A stretch of DNA of 64,000 bases, taken from assembly GCA_958295935.1 (NCBI GenBank), contig OY282385.1, positions 1,736,001 through 1,800,000 of the forward strand. Direction: 5' to 3'. How positions within the stretch are numbered: the stretch's first letter is position 1; each line of letters starts with the position of its first letter. Positions 54,430-64,000 of the stretch are shown piece after piece. Origin of the DNA: an uncultured Dehalococcoidia bacterium (GTDB lineage Bacteria; Chloroflexota; Dehalococcoidia; Lucifugimonadales; Lucifugimonadaceae). The notes under the pieces are model-generated. The model was not told the DNA's origin. It searched no databases and was given only the letters and a program-made list of their open reading frames with translations. Both the position numbers and the translations under genes were made by a program.

Positions 54430-57400
54430 TTATTGCACGTCAGACCTGGGCGTCACCGGTACTGCCGGACGATTCGCTGGGCCTGTGCCTACGGAGTTCA
54501 CTGCCCTGATTCTGAATCGGTATTCAGAGCCGTTCCTCAGATTGGGCACTTCATACGAGTTGGTGGCCCCGGTGCTTCCTGACATGTCATGCCATACTCG
54601 TGAGGGGTTGCCTGATTCTATTTGGCTGTACTGCCAGTGGGTGATTGTCAGGTAGTTCTGTGGGCGGTCCCACGTCAGAGTCACTTTCTCGTCGCCCGGA
54701 GTCGCAGCCAGTCCGGTTGGCGCTGCTGGTCTAGCGTTTGGCTGTGCGGGTGTTGCGGACGCGGTGGCGGGCGTTCCTGCGCCGACGCTGTTGACGGCTC
54801 TGACCTTGAACGAGTAGCTGGTTCCGTTCGTGAGGGATGAGAAGGTGTGGGACGTTCCGGTTACGTCGTTCCAGGATCCTGAGTCCCGTTGTACCTGGTA
54901 CTTGGCGATTGCGGCGCCGCCGTTGCTTGCCGGGGCCGTCCATGAGAGTTCGACCTGTCCGTCTCCGGGGGTTGCGGTGAAGCTGCCGGGGGTTCCGGGG
55001 ACGCCTGCGGGTGTTGCGGACGCGGTGGCGGGCGTTCCTGCGCCGACGCTGTTTACGGCTCTTACCTTGAACGAGTAGCTGGTTCCGTTCGTCAGCGATG
55101 AGACGGTGTGTGACGTTCCGGTTACGTCGTTCCAGGATCCTGAATCCCGTTGTACCTGGTACTTGGCGATTGCGGCGCCGTTGTTCGCCGGGGCCGTCCA
55201 CGAGAGTTCGACCTGCCCGTCTCCGGGGGTTGCGGTGAAGCTGCCGGGGGTTCCTGGGACGCCTACGGGTGTTGCGGAAACGGTGGCGGGCGTTCCTGCG
55301 CCGACGCTGTTTACGGCTCTTACCTTGAACGAGTAGCTGGTTCCGTTCGTCAGCGATGAGACGGTGTGCGCCGTGGTCGTCCCCACGTCGTTCCAGGATC
55401 CTGAGTCCAGTTGGATCTGATACTTGGCGATTGCGGCGCCGCCGTTGCTTGCCGGGGCCGTCCATGAGAGTTCGACCTGTCCGTCTCCGGGAGTTGCGGT
55501 GAAGCTGCCGGGGGTTCCGGGCACGGCGCTGTCCGTCGTTGCGCTGGGCTCGTTGGACCACGCGCCGTTGCCCACGCTGTTCACCGCCCGCAGGCGGTAC
55601 GTGTACGCCGTTGCCGGCGCGAGGCCCGTGTCCGAGTAGCTGGTTGCGCCTGCCGCGATGCTCGTGGATATGTCCGCGTAGATCCCGGAGCCGGTCTTGC
55701 GCTGGAGCGTGTAGCTGCTGATGGCCGCGCCGTTGTTCGCCGGGGCCGTCCATGAGAGTTCGACCTGTCCGTCTCCGGGGGTTGCGGTGAAGCTGCCGGG
55801 GGTTCCGGGGACGCCTGCGGGTGTTGCGGACGCGGTGGCGGGCGTTCCTGCGCCGACGCTGTTGACGGCTCTTACCTTGAACGAGTAGCTGGTTCCGTTC
55901 GTCAGCGATGAGACGGTGTGTGACGTTCCGGTTACGTCGTTCCAGGATCCTGAATCCCGTTGTACCTGGTACTTGGCGATTGCGGCGCCGTTGTTCGCCG
56001 GGGCCGTCCACGAGAGTTCGACCTGCCCGTCTCCGGGGGTTGCGGTGAAGCTGCCGGGGGTTCCTGGGACGCCTGCGGGCGTTGCGGACGCGGTGGCGGG
56101 CGTTCCTGCGCCGACGCTGTTTACGGCTCTTACCTTGAACGAGTAGCTGGTTCCGTTCGTCAGCGATGAGACGGTGTGTGACGTTCCGGTTACGTCGTTC
56201 CAGGATCCTGAGTCCTGTTGGACCTGATACTTGGAGATTGCGGCGCCGTTGCTTGCCGGGGCCGTCCATGAGAGTTCGACCTGCCCGTCTCCGGGGGTTG
56301 CGGTGAAGCTGCCGGGGGTTCCGGGGACGCCTGCGGGGGTTGCGGACGCGCTGGCGGGCGTTCCTGCGCCGACGCTGTTGACGGCTCTTACCTTGAACGA
56401 GTAGCTGGTTCCGTTCGTGAGGGATGAGACGGTGTGCGCCGTGGTTGTCCCTACGTCATTCCAGGATCCTGAGTCCTGTTGGACCTGATACTTGATGATT
56501 TCGGCGCCGCCGTTGCTTGCCGGGGCCGTCCATGAGAGTTCGACCTGTCCGTCTCCGGGGGTTGCGGTGAAGCTGCCGGGGGATCCGGGGACTCCTACGG
56601 GCGTTGCGGAAGCGGTGGCGGGCGTTCCTGGGCCGACGCTGTTGACGGCTCTTACCTTGAACGAGTAGCTGGTTCCGTTCGTCAGCGATGAGACGGTGTG
56701 GGACGTGGTTGTCCCCACGTCGTTCCAGGATCCTGAGTCCTGTTGGACCTGATACTTGTCGATTGCGGCGCCGTTGTTCGCCGGAGCCGTCCATGAGAGT
56801 TCGACCTGTCCGTCTCCGGGGGTTGCGGTGAAGCTGCCGGGAGTTCCGGGGACGGCTGCGGGGGTTGCGGAAGCGGTGGCGGCCGTTCCTGCGCCGACGC
56901 TGTTGACGGCTCTGACCTTGAACGAGTAGGTGTTTCCGTTCGTGAGCGATGAGACGGTGTGGGACGTGGTTGTCCCTACGTCGTTCCAGGAGCCTGAGTC
57001 CCGTTGTACCTGATACTTGGCGATTGCGGCGCCGTTGCTCGCCGGGGCCGTCCATGAGAGTTCGACCTGTCCGTCTCCGGGGGTTGCGGTGAAGCTGCCG
57101 GGGGTTCCGGGGACGGCTGCGGGGGTTGCGGAAGCGGTGGCGGCCGTTCCTGCGCCGACGCTGTTGACGGCTCTGACCTTGAACGAGTAGCTGGTTCCGT
57201 TCGTGAGGGATGAGACGGTGTGTGACGTTCCGGTTACGTCATTCCAGGATCCTGAGTCCCGTTGTACTTGGTACTTGTCGATTGCGGCGCCGTTGCTCGC
57301 CGGGGCCGTCCATGAGAGTTCGACCTGTCCGTCTCCGGGGGTTGCGGTGAGGCTGCCGGGAGTTCCGGGGACGGCTGCGGGTGTTGCGGACGCGGTGGCG

Positions 57401-60267
57401 GCGGTTCCTGCGCCGACGCTGTTGACGGCTCTTACCTTGAACGAGTAGCTGGTTCCGTTCGTGAGGGATGAGACGGTGTGTGACGTTCCGGTTACGTCAT
57501 TCCAGGATCCTGAGTCCCGTTGTACCTGGTACTTGTCGATTGCGGCGCCGCCGTTGTTCGCCGGAGCCGTCCATGAGAGTTCGACCTGTCGGTCTCCGGG
57601 GGTTGCGGTGAGGCTGCCGGGAGTTCCGGGGACGGCTGCGGGTGTTGCGGACGCGGTGGCGGGCGTTCCTGCGCCGACGCTGTTGACGGCTCTTACCTTG
57701 AACGAGTAGCTGGTTCCGTTCGTGAGGGATGAGACGGTGTGTGACGTTCCCGTTACGTCGTTCCAGGAGCCTGAGTCCTGTTGTATCTGATACTTGGCAA
57801 TTGCGGCGCCGCCGTTGTTCGCCGGAGCCGTCCATGAGAGTTCGACCTGTCGGTCTCCGGGGGTTGCGGTGAAGCTGCCGGGGGTTCCGGGGACGGCTGC
57901 GGGTGTTGCGGACGCGGTGGCGGGCGTTCCTGCGCCGACGCTGTTGACGGCTCTTACCTTGAACGAGTAGCTGGTTCCGTTCGTCAGCGATGAGACGGTG
58001 TGGGACGTTCCCGTTACGTCATTCCAGGATCCTGAGTCCTGTTGGACCTGATACTTGGCAATTGCGGCGCCGCCGTTGTTCGCCGGAGCCGTCCATGAGA
58101 GTTCGACCTGTCCGTCTCCGGGGGTTGCGGAGAAGCTGCCGGGAGTTCCTGGGACGCCTGCGGGCGTTGCGGAAGCGGTGGCGGGCGTTCCTGCGCCGAC
58201 GCTGTTGACGGCTCTGACCTTGAACGAGTAGCTGGTTCCGTTCGTGAGGGATGAGACGGTGTGGGACGTTCCGGTTACGTCGTTCCAGGAGCCTGAGTCC
58301 TGTTGGACCTGATACTTGTCGATTGCGGCGCCGTTGTTCGCCGGAGCCGTCCATGAGAGTTCGACCTGTCCGTCTCCGGGGGTTGCGGTGAAGCTGCCGG
58401 GGGTTCCGGGGACGCCTGCGGGCGTTGCGGAAGCGGTGGCGGCGGTTCCTGGGCCGACGCTGTTTACGGCTCTTACCTTGAACGAGTAGGTGTTTCCGTT
58501 CGTCAGCGATGAGACGGTGTGCGCCGTGGTCGTACCTACGTTATTCCAGGATCCTTCTGATCCCTGTTGGACCTGATAGTTGGTGATTTCGGCGCCGCCG
58601 TTGCTTGCCGGGGCCTTCCATGAGAGTTCGACCTGTCGGTCTCCGGGGGTTGCGGTGAAGCTGCCGGGGGTTCCGGGGACTCCTACGGGGGTTGCGGAAG
58701 CGGTGGCGGCGGTTCCTGGGCCGACGCTGTTTACGGCTCTTACCTTGAATGAGTAGGTGTTTCCGTTCGTGAGGGATGAGACGGTGTGCGCCGTGGTTGT
58801 CCCTACGTCGTTCCAGGAGCCTTCTGAGCCCTGTTGTACCTGGTAGTTGGTGATTTCGGCGCCGCCGTTGCTTGCCGGGGCCGTCCATGAGAGAGCGACC
58901 TGTCTGTCTCCGGAGGTTGCGGTGAGGCTGCCCGGGGTTCCGGGGACGGCTGCGGGTGTTGCGGAAGCGGTGGCGGCGGTTCCTGGGCCGACGCTGTTTA
59001 CGGCTCTTACCTTGAACGAGTAGGTGTTTCCGTTCGTCAGCGATGAGACGGTGTGCGCCGTAGTCGTCCCTACATTATTCCAGGAGCCTTCTGATCCCTG
59101 TTGTACCTGGTAGTTGGTGATTTCGGCGCCGCCGTTGCTTGACGGGGCCGTCCATGAGAGATCGACCTGTCCGTCTCCGGAGGTTGCGGTGAAGCTGCCG
59201 GGGGCATCGGGGGCTACTGCGGGTGTTGCGGAAGCGCTGGCGGGCGTTCCTGGGCCGACGCTGTTTACGGCTCTTACCTTGAACGAGTAGGTGTTTCCGT
59301 TCGTGAGGGACGGGACGGTGTGCGCAGTAGTCGTCCCTACATTATTCCAGGAGCCTTCTGAGCCTTGTTGTACCTGGTAGTTGGTGATTTCGGCGCCGCC
59401 GTTGCTTGCCGGGGCCGTCCATGAGAGGTCGACCTTCCGGTCTCCGGGGGTTGCGGTGAAGCTGTCGGGGGCATCGGGGGCTCTGAGCGCGCTTGGGGGC
59501 GGCGCTGGGGGGCCTACAGGCGGCGGAGGAGGAGGAGGTGGTGGGGGCGGCGGTTCGGGGTCGTCCGTGGGCTCGTCGTCCTCAGGGGGGGGTTGAGGCG
59601 TGGGCGTAGGAGTAGGAGTGGGTGTCGGCGTGGGCGTAGGCGTAGAAGTCGGCGTAGGCGTGGGCGTGGACGTAGGAGTAGGCGTAGGAATAGGAGTGGG
59701 TCTAGGCGTGGCAGTAGGCGTAGGCGTAGGAATGGCCGTGGGCGTGGGCGTGGGTGTAGGCGCCAGCGTAGGCGTTGGTGCGGGCGTTGGCGCGGGTGTA
59801 TCAGATGCGGCAGACGTACCAAGTTGGAGTGTGGGCGTAGGCGCGGGCACGGGCACAAGCGTAGGGGTAGCTTGCGGTACGGGTGTTGGCGTGGCTTGCG
59901 GTACTGGCGTAGGGGTGGGCTGCGGCGGCGCCGTCGTTGGCGGGGCTCTCGGCGTAGGCGTGGCCTGCACGGTAGGCATGGGTGAGGCTTGTGCGGTAGG
60001 CGCGGGAATGAGGGTAGGCGCGGGCGCGGGTGTAGGCGTGGCTTGGGGTGTAGGCGTAGGTGCGGCCGGCGGCGGTCGTTCCCTATCGGGATTCTCGGCC
60101 GGTTGGGTCGCCACAATGGGAGTAGGCTCGTTCTGAGCGGGGGATTGCCCAGCGTCGGCGGTTACGACGACTACGGCGATCGTCGCGGTAGCCGCCAAAG
60201 GGACTATTGTGCCAATAATCCCTGAGGATACCCCTCCGCTGCCCGCTGCTCCCTGCCCCCCTAGCAT
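54430..60267 (-). CDS. Membrane-anchored surface protein, Pro/Thr stalk and 19 FN3 domains
   Basis: A 1945-residue protein. An N-terminal signal anchor at about 16-37 is followed by a low-complexity region to about 260 built of TPTP, TPAP and PPPP runs, then 19 fibronectin type III domains of about 86 residues. Most begin [21 protein letters not shown] and contain [22 protein letters not shown]. The first four carry a longer [15 protein letters not shown] loop. Domain 15 ([13 protein letters not shown], then a [16 protein letters not shown] strand) and the last domain ([17 protein letters not shown]) are divergent. No enzyme domain, LPXTG or other C-terminal anchor is seen. It probably works as an elongated adhesin or spacer. 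A small membrane-protein gene lies 4 bases upstream. Confidence 0.88.
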   Translation of the reverse strand: MLGGQGAAGSGGVSSGIIGTIVPLAATATIAVVVVTADAGQSPAQNEPTPIVATQPAENPDRERPPPAAPTPTPQATPTPAPAPTLIPAPTAQASPMPTVQATPTPRAPPTTAPPQPTPTPVPQATPTPVPQATPTLVPVPAPTPTLQLGTSAASDTPAPTPAPTPTLAPTPTPTPTAIPTPTPTATPRPTPIPTPTPTSTPTPTPTSTPTPTPTPTPTPTPTPQPPPEDDEPTDDPEPPPPPPPPPPPPVGPPAPPPSALRAPDAPDSFTATPGDRKVDLSWTAPASNGGAEITNYQVQQGSEGSWNNVGTTTAHTVPSLTNGNTYSFKVRAVNSVGPGTPASASATPAVAPDAPGSFTATSGDGQVDLSWTAPSSNGGAEITNYQVQQGSEGSWNNVGTTTAHTVSSLTNGNTYSFKVRAVNSVGPGTAATASATPAAVPGTPGSLTATSGDRQVALSWTAPASNGGAEITNYQVQQGSEGSWNDVGTTTAHTVSSLTNGNTYSFKVRAVNSVGPGTAATASATPVGVPGTPGSFTATPGDRQVELSWKAPASNGGAEITNYQVQQGSEGSWNNVGTTTAHTVSSLTNGNTYSFKVRAVNSVGPGTAATASATPAGVPGTPGSFTATPGDGQVELSWTAPANNGAAIDKYQVQQDSGSWNDVTGTSHTVSSLTNGTSYSFKVRAVNSVGAGTPATASATPAGVPGTPGSFSATPGDGQVELSWTAPANNGGAAIAKYQVQQDSGSWNDVTGTSHTVSSLTNGTSYSFKVRAVNSVGAGTPATASATPAAVPGTPGSFTATPGDRQVELSWTAPANNGGAAIAKYQIQQDSGSWNDVTGTSHTVSSLTNGTSYSFKVRAVNSVGAGTPATASATPAAVPGTPGSLTATPGDRQVELSWTAPANNGGAAIDKYQVQRDSGSWNDVTGTSHTVSSLTNGTSYSFKVRAVNSVGAGTAATASATPAAVPGTPGSLTATPGDGQVELSWTAPASNGAAIDKYQVQRDSGSWNDVTGTSHTVSSLTNGTSYSFKVRAVNSVGAGTAATASATPAAVPGTPGSFTATPGDGQVELSWTAPASNGAAIAKYQVQRDSGSWNDVGTTTSHTVSSLTNGNTYSFKVRAVNSVGAGTAATASATPAAVPGTPGSFTATPGDGQVELSWTAPANNGAAIDKYQVQQDSGSWNDVGTTTSHTVSSLTNGTSYSFKVRAVNSVGPGTPATASATPVGVPGSPGSFTATPGDGQVELSWTAPASNGGAEIIKYQVQQDSGSWNDVGTTTAHTVSSLTNGTSYSFKVRAVNSVGAGTPASASATPAGVPGTPGSFTATPGDGQVELSWTAPASNGAAISKYQVQQDSGSWNDVTGTSHTVSSLTNGTSYSFKVRAVNSVGAGTPATASATPAGVPGTPGSFTATPGDGQVELSWTAPANNGAAIAKYQVQRDSGSWNDVTGTSHTVSSLTNGTSYSFKVRAVNSVGAGTPATASATPAGVPGTPGSFTATPGDGQVELSWTAPANNGAAISSYTLQRKTGSGIYADISTSIAAGATSYSDTGLAPATAYTYRLRAVNSVGNGAWSNEPSATTDSAVPGTPGSFTATPGDGQVELSWTAPASNGGAAIAKYQIQLDSGSWNDVGTTTAHTVSSLTNGTSYSFKVRAVNSVGAGTPATVSATPVGVPGTPGSFTATPGDGQVELSWTAPANNGAAIAKYQVQRDSGSWNDVTGTSHTVSSLTNGTSYSFKVRAVNSVGAGTPATASATPAGVPGTPGSFTATPGDGQVELSWTAPASNGGAAIAKYQVQRDSGSWNDVTGTSHTFSSLTNGTSYSFKVRAVNSVGAGTPATASATPAQPNARPAAPTGLAATPGDEKVTLTWDRPQNYLTITHWQYSQIESGNPSRVWHDMSGSTGATNSYEVPNLRNGSEYRFRIRAVNSVGTGPANRPAVPVTPRSDVQ
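54736..59483 (-). repeat. Tandem FN3-coding repeats of about 258 bp
   Basis: Eighteen near-identical units in a row (the 19th, at the left end, is diverged). Long stretches are shared base for base, which shows homogenisation by recombination. This region is prone to copy-number change and to assembly collapse, so the true number of units is uncertain. Confidence 0.85.
59590..60070. repeat. Low-complexity region encoding the Pro/Thr stalk
   Basis: Irregular short repeats of the GGCGTAGGCGTGGGCGTAG kind on the plus strand, coding for TPTP/TPAP on the minus strand. All frames are open here, so open frames on the plus strand in this stretch are not genes. Confidence 0.75.
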
Positions 60268-60271
60268 GGCG

Positions 60272-60781
60272 CTAGAAGCTCAGGAGTCCACCGGTCACAA
60301 AGACGACGGCTATCACCGGACCATAGAAGAGCGCCAAGGATGAAAAGAACATCGAGGCAAACAACCTGTTTCTGGGGTCTTGCCTTTCGGGGCTCAGGTC
60401 CATGCTGAAGTCGATCTCGTTCTCCGGAATGCTCCTAATGCGGTCGTGCAACGCGTTCAGCAGCCGCAGCCGCGATTCGAAGAGGCCATCGACCATCCAA
60501 AATCCCAGGACCGGCAGGGATAGGGTAAAGATGTGATTCGCCGTCTGATCGTCCGCAAAGAGTCCAAGCAGGGTTGCGGTCAGAATAATGGTCCATCCCT
60601 TGAGGAGTATGGAGTTGTTGTCCACCCGGTTAATCGCATGTTGGATGAACTCAAGGTGCTTGGGCTTGCGCGGAACTACTACGGTCTCTAGGTGATAGGT
60701 GGAGCCGGGTTCGACTTCAGGATCAGGCAGATCCTGCCCGCGCGGGGTCACCACTGTTTCAAGCTGTGGCGCGTTAACCAT
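60272..60781 (-). CDS. Small membrane protein of unknown function, upstream partner of the FN3 protein
   Basis: A 169-residue protein. A soluble N-terminus of about 55 residues includes [15 protein letters not shown], then [17 protein letters not shown] (helix 1), [16 protein letters not shown] (helix 2), an amphipathic Arg-rich loop, and a C-terminal hydrophobic segment ([19 protein letters not shown]). This EFIQ...R...NS..LKGW arrangement recalls a widespread family of small membrane proteins of unknown function. It starts at the ATG at 60781, with GGAAGGG upstream, inside the last codons of a short leader ORF. The stop is 4 bases before the FN3 protein start, so the two are one operon and may form a membrane assembly. 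Confidence 0.7.
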   Translation of the reverse strand: MVNAPQLETVVTPRGQDLPDPEVEPGSTYHLETVVVPRKPKHLEFIQHAINRVDNNSILLKGWTIILTATLLGLFADDQTANHIFTLSLPVLGFWMVDGLFESRLRLLNALHDRIRSIPENEIDFSMDLSPERQDPRNRLFASMFFSSLALFYGPVIAVVFVTGGLLSF

Positions 60782-60827
60782 GACTACCCTTCCAGAAGGA
60801 CAAGAACCCGAACGTACTATACTTCAT
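60774..60827 (-). CDS. Candidate 17-codon leader peptide
   Basis: The short frame [17 protein letters not shown] starts at the ATG at 60827 with a strong AAGGAG 6 bases upstream. It ends with TAA overlapping the first codons of the small membrane-protein gene by 8 bases. This fits a translational-coupling leader: ribosomes ending here would be placed on the GGAAGGG/ATG of the next gene. It carries several aromatic residues (Tyr, Phe, Trp) and could also sense translation speed, but this is speculation. It is too short to prove as a gene from sequence alone. Confidence 0.5.
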   Translation of the reverse strand: MKYSTFGFLSFWKGSHG

Positions 60828-61269
60828 TGCAATCTCCTTGTCTAATTGTGCATATTTCCTACCAGTGGATGCAAGCCTTTTCTATCCTTCGCGACGCGGA
60901 TTTTCGATGAAGAATCGATCCGGGGGCTGATAGTCCTGTGGAGAGAAGCGAAGCGAAGTGAAGACATCCTGCTCGCTGCGCGGATGGAATCGACTCCGTA
61001 GCCGGCGCTGTTTTCCCACTCATCCAGGTTGGCATTGCCCGGCGTCGCGGGGCGACTCGAGGTGTGAAGGACCTACGGATAAATGGATACAGCGCAAAGA
61101 CGCGGTTCGGGGTTTTGCGTCTCGCGGGCAGGGTACAAGGCAGCAGGTTCGTCCGGCGCCCCTACAGTCCAGAGGCCGTCAGTGTGTACCCTGCACACTC
61201 GACCATGCAATGAGGCGCAAAGTCGGCAGGGCTATGGCATTTTGGCCTAACCCTGCATCGGAGGAGTGT
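60828..61269. other. Divergent intergenic region, membrane operon / dehydratase
   Basis: No gene is supported beyond the leader. On the minus strand a possible promoter lies just upstream of the leader (TTGCAT followed about 18 bases later by CACAAT, near 60845-60875). On the plus strand the dehydratase has GGAGGAG before its ATG. A short purine repeat (GAAGCGAAGCGAAG) is found near 60943. Confidence 0.4.
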
Positions 61270-63282
61270 ATGGCTACGGACAAGATGGGGAGCAGATACG
61301 ATACGCAGCCCCTCAGTTTCGAGAACATAGTTGGCGACGGCGCCTGGACGTCGCCCACTCACGCGGCCGGGCCGGAGGGCTCGCTCCCTCTCACGGCTGA
61401 GATGCTGGTCGAGCTGCCGAGCGGCGATATCTTCGGATTGAGTCAGAACGCCGGGATGGGCTGGGATCCATCTGAGCTTCTTCGGAAGCAGTTTCTCATT
61501 CTGAGTACGGCCGGGGGTGTCCGCTCTGCTGACGGAACTCCCTTGGCCCTCGGTTTCCATACTGGTCATTGGGAGCTTGGGGAACTGGTGCGCAGTGCGG
61601 CTGAGGAGCTGAGGTCGCTTCGTTCGGTGCCTTTCGCGGCATTCTGCTCTGATCCCTGCGATGGCCGGACCCAGGGCACTCCGGGGATGTTCGACAGCCT
61701 GCCGTACCGCAACGACGCTGCGCAGGTACTGCGTCGTCAGGCTCGGTCTCTGCCGACGGCCAAGGGGGTTTTGGGGATCGCGACGTGCGACAAAGGGCTT
61801 CCGGCTATGTTGATGGCTCTAGCCGGGCTGCGGAACCTGCCAGTGGCGGCTGCGCCGGGCGGCGTTACGCTGGCGCCGGAACACGGAGAGGATGCGGGGC
61901 AGATTCAGTCGATCGGCGCCCGTTTTGCTCAAGGAGAGGTCACTCTCGAATATGCGCAGGATGCCGGCTGTAGGGCGTGCGCGAGCCCGGGCGGCGGGTG
62001 TCAGTTCCTGGGGACCGCGGGCACCTCACAGGTGGTAGCGGAGGCTCTGGGCCTGGCTGTCCCTCACGGCGCGCTGGCTCCGTCCGGCTCGTCAATATGG
62101 AGAGACGTTGCGGTCCGTTCGGCCAGGGCGCTTGCCTACCTGGAACAGGCCGGTGTGACCTCTGCGGACGTGCTGACCGACGCCTCATTCGAGAATGCGA
62201 TGTTCTTGCACGCTGTGTGCGGCGGATCTACGAACCTGCTGCTGCACGTGCCTGCCATCGCCCATGCGGCCGGGCGCAGAATGATGGAGGTTTCCGACTG
62301 GGCAAGGATAAACAGGGAGACGCCGAGGTTGGTGGACGTGTTGCCGAATGGTCCGGTCGGCTATCCGACGTCGGTGTTCTATGCCGCGGGAGGCGTACCG
62401 GAAACGATGTTGAGGCTGCGCGACCTTGGCCTGCTGCATACGGGTGCGCTGACCGTTACGGGCCGGACGTTGGGCGAGAACCTGGACTGGTGGGAGCAGT
62501 CTGAACGGCGGTTCTCCGTCCGAAAGAGTCTGTTCGAGCTACGCGGGATCGATCCGAACGAAGTGATCATGAACGCGGACTTGGCGCGTTCGCGGGGTTT
62601 GACGAGTACGGTGACTTTCCCTCTGGGCAACTTGGCTCCAGAAGGCTCGGTGATCAAGAGTACGGCGATCGACCCGGCGGTGGTCGATGAGGACGGCGTA
62701 TACCGGAAGCTGGGTGAGGCCAGGGTGTTTCGTTCTGAGCGCGATGCGATCCGCGCCATAAAGAGCCGCGGCGATGACAGGATCAAGTCCGGGGACATCA
62801 TGGTGTTGACCTGCTGCGGTCCTTTGGGTACCGGTATGGAGGAGGTGTACCAGATCACGGCTGCGCTCAAGCATTTGTCTTACGGCAAGCACGTGGCGCT
62901 CATCACGGATGCCCGCTTCTCGGGCGTCTCGACGGGTGCTTGCGTGGGCCACGTGGGGCCTGAAGCTCTGGCCGGCGGTCCTATAGGGAAGGTGAGGGAG
63001 GGGGATTTGATAAGGATCGAGATCGACCGGGTCAGCCTTGAGGGACGCGTCGATCTGGTCGGTGCGGGAGGCGTTGAACGCGGCCGGGACTGGGGTGAGA
63101 AAGAGCTCGCCGGGCGTGCTTTGCCGGACGACCTCGCACCGCACCCCGGTTTACCGGACGACTCCCGCTTGTGGGCCGCACTGCAAAGCGCGAGCGGGGG
63201 AACCTGGTCCGGATGCGTCTTTGACGTTGACCGCATCATCGATACTCTGGAACGTGGTAAGCGGAGCCGGGAAGGTTCCTGA
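61270..63282 (+). CDS. YjhG/YagF-type D-xylonate dehydratase
   Basis: A 670-residue member of the IlvD/Edd dehydratase family that matches E. coli YjhG/YagF almost throughout: [79 protein letters not shown] and [18 protein letters not shown]. These dehydrate D-xylonate to 2-keto-3-deoxy-pentonate. The Fe-S cysteines in the CDKG and ACASPGGGC motifs are present. The ATG at 61270 has GGAGGAG upstream; the earlier open frame (to 60958) is not family-like. It fits the other sugar-acid genes in the window. Confidence 0.93.
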   Translation: MATDKMGSRYDTQPLSFENIVGDGAWTSPTHAAGPEGSLPLTAEMLVELPSGDIFGLSQNAGMGWDPSELLRKQFLILSTAGGVRSADGTPLALGFHTGHWELGELVRSAAEELRSLRSVPFAAFCSDPCDGRTQGTPGMFDSLPYRNDAAQVLRRQARSLPTAKGVLGIATCDKGLPAMLMALAGLRNLPVAAAPGGVTLAPEHGEDAGQIQSIGARFAQGEVTLEYAQDAGCRACASPGGGCQFLGTAGTSQVVAEALGLAVPHGALAPSGSSIWRDVAVRSARALAYLEQAGVTSADVLTDASFENAMFLHAVCGGSTNLLLHVPAIAHAAGRRMMEVSDWARINRETPRLVDVLPNGPVGYPTSVFYAAGGVPETMLRLRDLGLLHTGALTVTGRTLGENLDWWEQSERRFSVRKSLFELRGIDPNEVIMNADLARSRGLTSTVTFPLGNLAPEGSVIKSTAIDPAVVDEDGVYRKLGEARVFRSERDAIRAIKSRGDDRIKSGDIMVLTCCGPLGTGMEEVYQITAALKHLSYGKHVALITDARFSGVSTGACVGHVGPEALAGGPIGKVREGDLIRIEIDRVSLEGRVDLVGAGGVERGRDWGEKELAGRALPDDLAPHPGLPDDSRLWAALQSASGGTWSGCVFDVDRIIDTLERGKRSREGS

Positions 63283-63334
63283 AGCGCGTCTCTTCTCAGC
63301 AAAGCCCTTTTCTGGTTTGGCGGCCTTCCGCCTG

Positions 63335-63433
63335 CTGGATTCCAGTTTTCGCCGGAATGAGGGTCGGCTGGGTGCAGGCCGGCCGGGCATATGGCCGATG
63401 CCCTGCCTGCACGGAGGAAGGTTGCAACCTTCC
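63335..63433. terminator. Three inverted repeats between convergent genes
   Basis: Three elements lie between the dehydratase and Ldh-family stops. ATTCC/GGAAT sits within CTGGATTCCAG...GGAATGA (63335-63360), which resembles a common dispersed element. GTGCAGG...GGGCAT pairs with ATGCCC..CCTGCAC (63372-63412). GGAAGGTTGCAACCTTCC (63416-63433) is a perfect 18-bp palindrome. There are no T-tracts, but as a block they would stop transcription from both sides or mark a repeat insertion. Confidence 0.55.
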
Positions 63434-63466
63434 GGGTAGAGGAGCGGTGGAATCGTCGGTCGGTAT

Positions 63467-64000
63467 CTAGGAAGTATCCTGGCCTGCGGGCGGGGCCAGT
63501 TCAAAGGGGATATCGAATTCGGCGCAGATGCCCTTGAACCAATCGATCACCTCTGGGTGAAGCGGCACGCCTCGCTCCAATCGGTCGATCTCCTCCTCGC
63601 TCTCGAGCAGCCCGGCATAGGCGACGCGATCCTGCCCTGGCATGGGTTTGGTCTCTCTTAGCATTCTGAGCATGGAGTCCATGGAGTCCTTGAACTCGTC
63701 CGCCGGGCCAAAGGCGTCGATGCTGTACGCGGCGACGAAGTGTCCGCGTCGGGCGGTCGTCAGGTCCGCGAAGCCGGGTGCGAAGGACAGTTGTCCGCAA
63801 AGTATTTCGACCACGGTGCCTAGTCCGTATCCCTTGTGGGAGCCCATTTCCCGGGTGCCTCCGACGGGCAACTGCATGCGCTGCGTTTGGGCTGCGAATT
63901 CTCGGATGCGCTGTCCGCCTTCCATGTCCGGGGTGCCGTCGTCATGTGCAACCCATCCGGCCTGCATGGGCTGGTCGAGCCTTACCGCGAGGCCGACCTT
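63467..64000 (-). CDS. Ldh-family (malate/L-lactate-type) NAD(P) oxidoreductase, 5' end outside window
   Basis: The C-terminal 177 residues of a protein in the type-2 malate/L-lactate/ureidoglycolate dehydrogenase family (the Ldh_2 fold, unlike classical Rossmann LDH). The frame is open to the window edge and reads KVGLAVRLDQPMQ before the first internal ATG at 63967. Typical are GTREMGSHKGYGLGTVVEILCGQLS and the terminal RLERGVPLHPEV. These enzymes oxidise 2-hydroxy acids such as sulfolactate, malate or 2,3-diketogulonate-related acids; the substrate is unknown. It converges on the xylonate dehydratase gene. Confidence 0.88.
   Translation of the reverse strand, partial: KVGLAVRLDQPMQAGWVAHDDGTPDMEGGQRIREFAAQTQRMQLPVGGTREMGSHKGYGLGTVVEILCGQLSFAPGFADLTTARRGHFVAAYSIDAFGPADEFKDSMDSMLRMLRETKPMPGQDRVAYAGLLESEEEIDRLERGVPLHPEVIDWFKGICAEFDIPFELAPPAGQDTS

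Noticed and set aside
54731-56269. 512-codon minus frame inside the FN3 gene
   Set aside because: It is an Arg-rich shadow of the FN3 repeats in another frame.
59593-60136. Gly/Val- and Arg/Gly-rich plus-strand frames opposite the stalk region
   Set aside because: They arise from the low-complexity Pro/Thr coding repeat on the other strand.
1-64000. CRISPR array
   Set aside because: No set of regularly spaced identical short repeats with unique spacers; all repeats seen are coding or isolated hairpins.

Overview
The window is about 64 kb of GC-rich bacterial chromosome with 43 supported protein-coding loci, no rRNA, no convincing tRNA, no CRISPR array and no intact insertion sequence. Both ends cut through genes. 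The gene set points to a free-living, heterotrophic Chloroflexota bacterium, possibly of the SAR202/Dehalococcoidia type. This rests on an oligopeptide-type binding protein with Val/Glu-rich repeats after its lipobox, several enolase-superfamily and sugar-acid enzymes, Pro/Thr-rich stalk proteins and the style of the intergenic repeats. It is an inference from content, not a phylogeny.

Region 1 (1-7.3 kb, minus strand) looks like a defence island edge. It holds the N-terminal 812 codons of an EcoEI-like type I restriction R subunit, and upstream of it a 1569-residue protein with a GHKL/sacsin-like ATPase at the N-terminus, about 1000 residues without a recognised domain, and an SF2 helicase at the C-terminus. 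A pair of GC-rich hairpin repeats separates it from the next block.

Region 2 (7.7-12 kb) has an Lrp/AsnC regulator, an IscA-like protein, a 7Fe-type ferredoxin, a small membrane protein and a ferredoxin-dependent nitrite/sulfite reductase. Region 3 (12.3-28 kb) is mixed: a membrane-anchored protein with five Cache-like repeats; a DapA-family aldolase translationally coupled to a CocE-type hydrolase; DUF429; hflK-hflC ending in a perfect palindrome; a cytidylate-kinase-like protein; a frameshifted CBS-domain gene; two divergent L-rhamnose mutarotase genes; a VOC protein; dihydrolipoyl dehydrogenase; and a phytoene-desaturase-like oxidoreductase.

Region 4 (28.5-46.5 kb) is mainly catabolic: a lipoprotein alpha/beta hydrolase, two tandem SelA-like PLP enzymes, a zinc alcohol dehydrogenase, a galactonate-dehydratase-like enzyme, an aldo/keto reductase, a class IV aminotransferase, a YcaQ-type protein, a CehA/McbA metallohydrolase, a peptide-type ABC binding protein with two permeases but no ATPase, and a class V aminotransferase. 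Region 5 (46.6-54.2 kb, minus strand) carries thiS, thiE, uvrA, an HtrA-like protease and a fused trehalose-6-phosphate synthase/phosphatase.

Region 6 (54.4-60.8 kb, minus strand) is a compact surface-protein unit: a 17-codon leader ORF overlapping a small membrane protein, then after 4 bases a membrane-anchored protein with a long Pro/Thr stalk and 19 FN3 domains. Region 7 (60.9-64 kb) has a YjhG/YagF-type D-xylonate dehydratase converging on a truncated Ldh-family dehydrogenase. With the mutarotases, galactonate-dehydratase-like enzyme and DapA-like aldolase, this suggests a lifestyle based on oxidised sugars and sugar acids.
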